Origin: Oscillatoria nigro-viridis PCC 7112
Lineage (GTDB): Bacteria > Cyanobacteriota > Cyanobacteriia > Cyanobacteriales > Microcoleaceae
Length of the DNA stretch: 64,000 bases
Direction: 5' to 3'
Assembly (NCBI RefSeq): GCF_000317475.1
Contig: NC_019730.1
Location: 62,001-126,000, forward strand
Part shown: positions 10,571-18,100 of the stretch, piece after piece
How the letters are laid out: every line of letters starts with the position of its first letter
Numbering within the stretch: position 1 is the first letter of the stretch
Made by a program: the position numbers and the translations under genes
The notes under the pieces: generated by a model
What the model was told of the DNA's origin: nothing
Databases searched by the model: none
What the model saw: only the letters and a program-made list of their open reading frames with translations

Positions 10571-11845
10571 TCAATAACCTGTATCGCTCAGCATCACCCA
10601 GTTGGAGATTCCTAAAAATTGACGTTCGGGTGTGAGTTAAATGTGATTCGGTTAAAATTGCGCGAGGTAACAAACCAAGTTTATTGCCGATCCGTAATCA
10701 TGCGATGCTCTACAATGCTGGGAGTGTGGCTGGGATTGGGGTTTCTTTTCTAACTGGGATGAAGGCTGCTACTTGGGCTACTACTGCGATGGGGCCTTTG
10801 AAGTGGGTAGGTGTTGGGCTAGGTGCGGTAGATACGGCATTCGATGGTTATGGAGCGGCGATTGCTACTAATAATCTGAATCAGAGTTGGCAAAATAATG
10901 GTAAGTTTGAAATTCAGGATACTTGGAATCTGCTGGCTTATGTGCCTTTTGGTCTGGCGGCGATTAAGGGTATTAAGGGTTTATTGGGTGCTAGTAATTT
11001 ACCTAAAAATGGTATTCAGGGTGTTAATGATGTCCTGGGAGATACTCAAAAAACAATCACAAAAGCGGGGAATTGTTTTGTTGCTGGTACGGAGATTTTG
11101 ACGGTTGATGGGATTAAGAATATTGAGGATATTGTTGTTGGCGATTGGGTGATTGCTGATGACCCGACTACTCCTGGGGGGATTGAAGCAAAGCAGGTTT
11201 TGGATACGTTTGTACGGGAAACTGATGCGCTGGTTGATTTGTATGTAGACGGGGAGGTGATTTCTACTACTGGGGAGCATCCTTTCTGGGTAACGGATAA
11301 GGGGTGGGTTGAGGCGAAGGATTTAGTTGTTGGGAGTTTGTTGCAGACTGGGGATGGTCGGGTTGTTGATGTCGATAAAATTGAGAAGCGAGAAGGTAAG
11401 TTTCCGGTTTATAATTTTAAGGTTGAGGGTATTCCGACTTACTTCGTCTCGGAGTTGGGGGTGCTGGTTCATAATGCGAATTACACTCCTCCTCCTCCTT
11501 GGAGAGGGAAACCTATCATGTTAGATGGGAATTCAAAGAAAGGCTGGCAACATATCGACGAGCGCCATATCACAGGGACTTCTGCAAAAGGACCTGGAGA
11601 CCTATTTCCGCCAGGGACTACGAGAGCTGAACTTGAAAAAGTTGCCGAGAAAATTGTGAAAAAAGGAACAAGAAGCTCAGGAAACCCCCAAACAACAATG
11701 CAAAATTTTGAGGATAGAGTTAAAATTCAGGGACAACATCTCAGAGTTCGCGTCAGTGGGGTGCATCTCACTTTTGCGAATGTGTCAAAAAAGAGTTAAA
11801 ATGAAAAAGCTAGTAAAATCGTCAAATAAAGATGAGGTAAATAAA

Positions 11846-12055
11846 ATGACACCCTCAGACCAACAACAACTAAAAGCCCACTTAAAAGCGGTAGCAAAAA
11901 TTCTTTACAGAAATACAGAGCCAACCGAGTTAAAAAGTTTTGAAAGTATAGAAAAATCAGTCCGTCAGAAAATGTTATCAGAAGTTGGTCCAGAAATAGG
12001 TAACTTTTTTTTTCAGCAGTATCAGGAATTCAAACAGGAAAACCCCGAAAAATAA
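11846..12055 (+). CDS. ISKra4-like transposase, N-terminal frame
   Basis: This 69-aa frame (start MTPSDQQQL) matches the 69-aa frame at 61825-62034 almost residue for residue. It contains a T9 tract at 12005-12013. From that tract the -1 frame is open through to the downstream transposase frame, so a ribosome slipping back one base would make a continuous protein of about 360 residues. Both copies keep the same arrangement, which favours programmed frameshifting over decay. The in-frame stop at 12053-12055 ends the unshifted product. Confidence 0.75.
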   Translation: MTPSDQQQLKAHLKAVAKILYRNTEPTELKSFESIEKSVRQKMLSEVGPEIGNFFFQQYQEFKQENPEK

Positions 12056-12126
12056 AATCAATAATCGGCTCGCTCGACATTACAGATAATCAGGCAAAAT
12101 ATTTTGGCTTAAAAGCTTACAGTCAA

Positions 12127-12912
12127 TTGAGTCCACTGATGGAAAATTGCTGTCTTTTAATCACTGCTAACGAATCTTATCAAAGCGCCGAAAAAGATTT
12201 GGAAAAATTTACGGGGATCAAAATTTCTCACAGTACATTACAAAGATTAGTCAAGCGACAAGAATTTGAATTGCCTACATCTAAACAAGGAGTCAAAGAA
12301 ATTACATTGGATGGCGGGAAAGTTAGACTACGCAACGAAACCAAGGGCGAGAGCTGTTACTGGAAAGACTATAAAGCCGTGTGTTTAGATAATGTTTATT
12401 CGGGAGCCTTTTTTCAAAATAATCAAGATTTAATTGATTGGACTAATAGCCAAAAATTACTACACCCTATGTATTGTCTAGGAGATGGTCATGCCGGGAT
12501 TTGGAACATCTTTAAAGAAATTGGAGATAATGAACAAAGACAAGAAATTTTAGATTGGTATCATCTCAAAGAAAATCTCTACAAGGTAGGGGGTTCAATA
12601 AAACGATTGAAATTAGCAGAAAATATGTTATGGCAAGGCAAAGTTGATGAAGTTAGAAATTTATTTAAAGACTTTAAAAGTCAAGCATTTAAAACGTTTT
12701 GCAATTATTTAGAGACCCATCGCTGCCGAATAGTGAATTACCAATACTACAAAGAAGAGTCCATAAGTTCGATTGGTTCGGGAACAGTTGAATCAACAAT
12801 TAAACGCATTGGATTAAGGGTGAAAATATCGGGAGCGCAATGGAATATTGAGAACGTTTCCTCAATCCTGGCTCTTCGCTGTGCTTATCTCAACGGTCAA
12901 CTTTCAATTTGA
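12127..12912 (+). CDS. ISKra4-like transposase, catalytic frame
   Basis: The 261 residues from this start carry the catalytic region: TLDGGKVRLR, CLGDGHAGIWNIF, then EILDWYHLKENLYK and a C-terminal GSGTVES block, a DDE-type layout typical of ISKra4-family transposases common in cyanobacteria. The frame is open upstream to the T9 tract at 12005-12013, so the likely product is a -1 frameshift fusion with the N-terminal frame and the start at 12127 is not required. It is closely similar to the copy at 62088-62891. Confidence 0.8.
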   Translation: MSPLMENCCLLITANESYQSAEKDLEKFTGIKISHSTLQRLVKRQEFELPTSKQGVKEITLDGGKVRLRNETKGESCYWKDYKAVCLDNVYSGAFFQNNQDLIDWTNSQKLLHPMYCLGDGHAGIWNIFKEIGDNEQRQEILDWYHLKENLYKVGGSIKRLKLAENMLWQGKVDEVRNLFKDFKSQAFKTFCNYLETHRCRIVNYQYYKEESISSIGSGTVESTIKRIGLRVKISGAQWNIENVSSILALRCAYLNGQLSI

Positions 12913-13006
12913 TGTATGTGCCAAAGTGAGATGCACCCGCGTCAGTGTAGATACTACTACGGGAGAAGTTATTAGTATGTTCCCTGTTCAAAGTGAGTAA
13001 TAAAAT

Positions 13007-13462
13007 ATGCTAGTTTTCAAAATAGAAATCGATGAATTAGAAGAAGAAATTGATAGCTACACTAGAGGTCATATTACTCTTCAAGGAAGACATAAGACAA
13101 TCTCTTCAAAAATATCAAAATCAAACAAAAATCAGTCGATGATGATTTTTATATCTTTAATCGATCTTCTTTATGGCATTTGTGCGGTATTAAGTATACC
13201 TGAAAGAAAAACAACATATGATTTTGTAGGAGTTGGGTGTTCTTTTGAGTTTTTCATAGTTAAAAAAGATGCTAGTAATTTAATACTTACTACTGCCAAA
13301 AGTGAGTTAATTGATGAAATCTCGCCTGGGGTATTTATTGAAATAATTTGGCAAGAAGTAAATACTTTTATGTTGAATTATGGCGAGCTACTGGAAAGTG
13401 GAAGTGTTAAATATGATTTGACAAATGCTACAAAAGATTTTAAAAAACAATTTAATCTCTGA
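13007..13462 (+). CDS. Putative immunity protein for the EndoU-like tip
   Basis: This 151-aa protein starts 6 bp after the reconstructed stop (13000) of the displaced tip and has no other partner. It is rich in Ile, Lys and Glu, with a hydrophobic central segment (residues ~45-70) but no clear membrane helix or enzymatic motif. AT content is higher than in the RHS core, as is common for exchangeable tip/immunity cassettes. Family not recognised; the role is inferred from adjacency. Confidence 0.55.
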   Translation: MLVFKIEIDELEEEIDSYTRGHITLQGRHKTISSKISKSNKNQSMMIFISLIDLLYGICAVLSIPERKTTYDFVGVGCSFEFFIVKKDASNLILTTAKSELIDEISPGVFIEIIWQEVNTFMLNYGELLESGSVKYDLTNATKDFKKQFNL

Positions 13463-13635
13463 CAGATAGTATAGCGTGTCTAAACCATTTTTGCAAATCT
13501 GTAGGCGCAGTGCCAGGAGCGCCTACCCAACAATCAGTGGCAACCACAAGGGATTGCTGTTACGAGAATTATACAAATGATTTAGGTTAGCCATATACAG
13601 TATAAAATGCAAACACTACCACCCTACAAACAGCC

Positions 13636-14343
13636 ATGAAACCCACAATAACCATCCAAGAACTAGCTTTAGCCCTGACTGCCAAAAACCACTCCCCTAC
13701 CCTCCTCAACGCAGACTTCCTCAAATACAGCGGCATCGTCCCCACCGATTGGGAACTCGCCCGCCCTCCCGTTTTCAGCCCCCAAATCTCTCAAGTTGCC
13801 TTCACCAACGGCATCAATATCGTCGCCCAATCGAACGCCATCACCTTCATCGAATCTCTCTCTACAAAATCACAAGAAGACGTAAAAATTCCCGACATCA
13901 TCCGCAAGTACGTTGAAGCACTACCCCGCACCGACTATCAAAATTTGAGCATCAACCCCAGAAGTTTCGTCACCTTTGAAACTGGCGATGAAAATGCAGC
14001 CCGCGAGTTTATCACGTCCACTTTACTCGCAAAAGGCACTTGGTCTGATGTGGGGAAAGCTCCTGTAAAAGCAGCGGTTAATTTAGTGTACTCTCTAGAA
14101 CAGGGAGAACTCAACTTGAGCGTTGCCGAAGCTTTGCTGCAATTACAAGATGCAGAACCAACTCCCGCAGTATTGTTCTCCGGTAGTTTCCAGTACGAAA
14201 TTACAGGGGAATTAGAAGGCGAGAAACTGCAACATTTGTACAAACTTTTAGAGAATTGGCAGCCCGATTTAGAGGCTTACAGGGAAATCGTCAACGTGCG
14301 GTTTTTGGGGAAAGAAGTTGAAAAGTTGCCGTCTGCCGCGTAA
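13636..14343 (+). CDS. Conserved hypothetical protein, cyanobacterial type
   Basis: This 235-aa soluble protein has no signal peptide and no motif I recognise. It opens with TITIQELALALTAKN and has a central segment (residues ~85-130) with alternating strands, followed by EQGELNLSVAEALLQLQ. It lies after the RHS tip array and about 170 bp beyond its last immunity candidate, so it is probably transcribed separately. Codon use resembles the chromosomal-type genes nearby rather than the AT-rich tips. Function unknown. Confidence 0.6.
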   Translation: MKPTITIQELALALTAKNHSPTLLNADFLKYSGIVPTDWELARPPVFSPQISQVAFTNGINIVAQSNAITFIESLSTKSQEDVKIPDIIRKYVEALPRTDYQNLSINPRSFVTFETGDENAAREFITSTLLAKGTWSDVGKAPVKAAVNLVYSLEQGELNLSVAEALLQLQDAEPTPAVLFSGSFQYEITGELEGEKLQHLYKLLENWQPDLEAYREIVNVRFLGKEVEKLPSAA

Positions 14344-14518
14344 AGGATAAGAAGGTAGGGGGGATCGCACGACGCAAACAAATTCTAGTTGTGCGATCGC
14401 CCGAACGAGGGGTGACTGAATAATTCGTAATTAAAGGTACAAGCTAATGGCAAAATAATTCGGAATTAAAGAAACCGATCGCTAATTACGAATTTAGTGC
14501 CAGTAAACGAGAGCCTCA

Positions 14519-14794
14519 TTATAAAGCCTGTTCGATCGCCCGCCGCGCCAATTCCACTTGTTCCACAGCATCCAGATAAGCTAGCGCTGCTGCATCCCAA
14601 ACCACTTTTCTCTGCATCCTGTTCAAGACTATTTTCCCAAACTCGTACACCGTGCCGAAGCTTTGCAGCCTAAGAATTCGCTCAGCTATTGAGCAAAAAC
14701 TCGGCGTTGGGTTCCATATTGCCACCACATCTGAGTGAAGGAGCGACACCACCTCTGAACCCATATCGACTTTCAAAGTCGCTCCCACCTCCAC
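14519..14794 (-). CDS. Hypothetical protein, probably missing its start
   Basis: The frame encodes 91 residues from a GTG at 14794 (MEVGATLKVDMGSEVV...). Upstream the frame stays open to 14884 and reads as sensible protein (IPFIPKEKIAQRKWNGFWGR), but this part has no ATG/GTG/TTG start. Either a rare start is used or the 5' end was lost. The C-terminal AALAYLDAVEQVELARRAIEQ forms an amphipathic helix. Function unknown. Confidence 0.4.
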   Translation of the reverse strand: MEVGATLKVDMGSEVVSLLHSDVVAIWNPTPSFCSIAERILRLQSFGTVYEFGKIVLNRMQRKVVWDAAALAYLDAVEQVELARRAIEQAL

Positions 14795-14909
14795 AATCCG
14801 GCCCCAAAATCCATTCCACTTCCTTTGGGCTATTTTTTCTTTAGGAATAAAAGGGATTTTGACAATAACCCAGGAAAGAGCGCTTTACGTCAAGTAGGCT
14901 AGCTGGCTT

Positions 14910-15092
14910 CTATTCTTTGATAGCCAACCAAATCCGGCTCAATCGCTTTCTGGGCAATCGGAGGCGCTTGTTGCAACTCACTTCCCGCTTATTGCTATTC
15001 AACTGACTCGAATTCTCGGGAAAGTTGATAATCGGCAAGGTGGCGATCGCGTCGATGAGGTCTCTGAAGGTAACAGGTTCAAGGGCTGTCAT
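14910..15092 (-). pseudogene. Fragment of a small protein, likely frameshifted
   Basis: The 60-codon frame opens with MTALEPVTFRDLIDAIATLP, the kind of start seen in small cyanobacterial antitoxin-like proteins, and then becomes basic and non-globular. In another frame the same DNA encodes ELQQAPPIAQKAIEPDLVGY, which looks more natural, suggesting a frameshift or internal deletion. It lies 85 bp downstream of the 50-aa gene split by intron 1 and may have been in the same operon. Confidence 0.3.
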
Positions 15093-15177
15093 AACACCGC
15101 GCCACCAATAAAATTATTAGCCACTAATCTAATTATACTATTGTTTGATTCTACCTGCAACCTTTTTGGCTGGCTGG

Positions 15178-18100
15178 TTATATTCTGAAGAACAAGTCAT
15201 CAATATTCTCCAATAGTTCTTCTACTTCCCGGTGTGGTTCGATTTGGAGACGTTTGTCGATCATCGCACCTCGCTGACGAAAGCAAGGTAGGGTCGAAAG
15301 AAGATGTTACCATCTTCTCCCTCCCATTCGGAACCGTGCGTGAAACTTTCGCTTCACACGGCTACTCGGGTGTCCTCTTGTCATTTGAGGGCTTCCCTTT
15401 CTTCCGACTTGTTTGAGGTTTCTTTCCTGAAGATACGAATTCCAGGTTATGTTTCCTAATTAATTCCAGGTCGGCTTTAGTTTTAACATCGTGACAATGC
15501 CGATGCAATAGTTGAAGATTTTTGTACTCATCCTTGCCTCCAATGGCTCTGGGGACGATATGGTCAACTTCCATTACATCTTCATTTCTGAAAATAAATT
15601 CGCAATGAGGGCATTTCCCTTTCTGCCATTTCAGGAGTTTTGATACCCTACTTGGCAAATCAGGATTCTTCCCCATTCTGGAACTCCAATAAACTAGGTC
15701 CTCATCGTAAGGACTTTTATCTCCTTTAACCCACATTCCGCACCCTCAACTGGCACACACGCAGTTGGGGTGCTCCGTCCGAGTCTCTCGTCCGAGATAA
15801 TAATCAAAAATACCCGCGACCTGTTGGGTCACAATCGCATCGACCTGTTGGGGCAAGTTGAAAATTAACTGCTTTCGGGCAAATCCTAGATTCTCGATAT
15901 CTAACAACACCTTCATCCGTCATAATTAACTATTAATCGACAGCAGATATTTCCAGCAGCCTGATAATTACACATCACTACTGAATCAAATATTTATGAA
16001 ATTTCTGTCAGTTTTGCTCATCAAACAAACTGCTCGATCTCAGATTAATAAATAATAAGACTTACAGGAGAGCGGCAGCAAGTTCAATATAGCCATTCGC
16101 TCGGCTGTTAAATTAGAAATTTGTTGAATCCCTTGTAGGCTCACCAGATGAATTGATTGAAATATCTGGCAAATCCAACGGAGCGTCGGTCGATTAGTTT
16201 GTTTGCCCAACTGATTTTTCAATTGGGAATTAGTGCGTTGCAAACTGTGACGCAGTAACCTTTGACCTAAAGTATAGACTAACAAACACAAACCCATTAC
16301 CAATGCCAAAGCTTCGATTCTTTCCGGCGACTTGAGAAATACACTGTCCGTAAAAAACAGCGGATCTTTCAAGAACCCAAACCCTCTTTCTGCTGACTGC
16401 TGTTCTTTGTATTTCACAATCATATCGTCAGGCTCTAATTGCTGAGTTTCCAGCACATTAGTGGCGAGAATAAACCTGCCACAGGCTTTGGTTTCTTTGG
16501 CGATCGCACCTGTATCTGGTTCCAGTTTTGCTTGAACTTTAAATCTCTGTTTCGAGCTGGATTTCTCGCGAGCATTTGGATCGTTAGTATTAGTCTTTAC
16601 TGTAATTTCTTTGCTACTAACTTGGGTGATATTGTAAAATTTTAGTTGTTTGGATAAGCGATGAGCTGCGGCGGCAGCGTCGGCGGCACAAGCAAATTCA
16701 ATTTTTGAGAGTTCTTGCAGTTTATTCTCAGCTTCAGCCTGGGCTTTTTTGAGTTTTTTTTCGAGTTTTTGTCGGTCTGAATCGCGTCGCAAACTGCTCT
16801 CTACTACTAGCCATCTTTGTTCAATTCCACCATAATTACTTTTGTGTTCTGACCAGCTATATCCACTCACAGAACTGGGGGTAAATTCTGCTTCATTTAA
16901 CTGAGATACCAGTTGCTGCGCTTGCTTGATACTCAACGGTACGCGGGTTAACCATCTTAAATTGGTTAACATTTCTAAGTTAGGAGCTGAATATAATGCA
17001 CTATCTGCAACCATTAAACTGTCAAGGTTTAACTGTTGTTTAAACTCCTGACAAATTGATGCGAATATGGCTCGATCTGATTCATTTCCCGAACCCACCC
17101 GTAAAAATAGCGGTACATCTCCATCGCTACTACAAATTAAATCTAAAATGAATTGTTTTAAGTCGGGTCTGCGATCGCGGGAGTAGCCGTAGGTAATCTT
17201 AATTGGCACGGCAGATGACACGGGTTTAGTTGACTCGCTATCTTCGCTATCTTCGCTATCTAGCGCCGTTTCTGGCTCGATAACAGATACAGATGGTAGC
17301 TCGGATTCGTATTTGCCATGCAGGTGAAAGGAAGTTGAATCTAAATGGGATGTCTCTGTATCGAGCTCAAATTTTTGAGCTGCTGAAGCGGCAATAGTTG
17401 TAAATATTTGGCTGCTGCCTGCTAAATATAGCTTGTCTAATACTCTACCTAAACGGTATTCATTCAGGTGTGATGCTTGAATACCTTCACCCATTAAATG
17501 TTCGAGCGCTTTGCCTTCAAAAAATTTAGGAAATAAGTATAATGGAGCGGAAACAAGCCCTAACCCATTGATAATCATTGCTTTGACTGCTAGACCTGGA
17601 CTGACAATCTCACCCGGTTGTTCCCCTACTAACTCATTGATTTTTTGGACAATTTCTATTTCATCAACTAGACCTGCTATTAAACCAAGATGGTCGAGGT
17701 TAGAGACGGCGAGTTCAGTTGCTTGATGCACGGGTTTCATTCGATCGAGCGAATTGTTTGCTACTTGAGTTTAGACTATTTTTATCCTCCGCGTCGCACG
17801 GGGGATAATTGGTTTTTGTTGTTAATTTACACGCTCGTACATTTTCCAACTGAATCGATCGCTTGCTCGATCACCTGACACGGCAGGCGAGAGTATTTCT
17901 ACTCATCTAGAGCCGACTGATCGACTCGGACGGGGCACCCCAACTGCGTGTGTGCCAGTTGAGGGTGCGGAATGTGGGCTTTAACTTTCACATAGTCGGT
18001 GCTGCTACACTCGAATTCTCTATGCTTTAGTAACCTTATAGGGTTCGCTCCCTCTTCTCTGGTTGAGAATGCCCAGTTATCACCGCCAATAGAATGCCAA

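Larger units (their letters stand above)
11759..12937 (+). mobile_element. ISKra4-like insertion sequence, copy A
   Basis: The element is about 1.18 kb, with inverted ends GGGTGCATCTCAC and GTGAGATGCACC. It is flanked by a direct repeat CGCGTCAGTG (11749-11758 and 12938-12947; 9 or 10 bp, since the edge base is ambiguous). It carries two overlapping-phase frames encoding one transposase. A second copy is at 61739-62916. Family assignment is from the transposase style; the ends and duplication are read directly. Confidence 0.85.
10684..13000 (+). pseudogene. Displaced RHS tip cassette (Hint plus EndoU-like tip) cut by an IS
   Basis: There is no RHS core: the frame is open only from 10636 and the first start is TTG at 10684. 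Residues from NHAMLYNAG onward duplicate the linker and Hint domain of the upstream RHS gene (same CFVAGTE start, same LVHNANY end). The tip then differs: GWQHIDERHI plus a C-terminal beta-rich segment, resembling EndoU/BECR-type nuclease tips. The reading frame is broken by the IS at 11759-12937. Joining 11758 to 12948 (one target copy kept) restores 375 codons and a natural end, DTTTGEVISMFPVQSE, at 13000. The immunity candidate then lies 6 bp downstream. It is a silent donor cassette, further inactivated by the IS. Confidence 0.75.
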
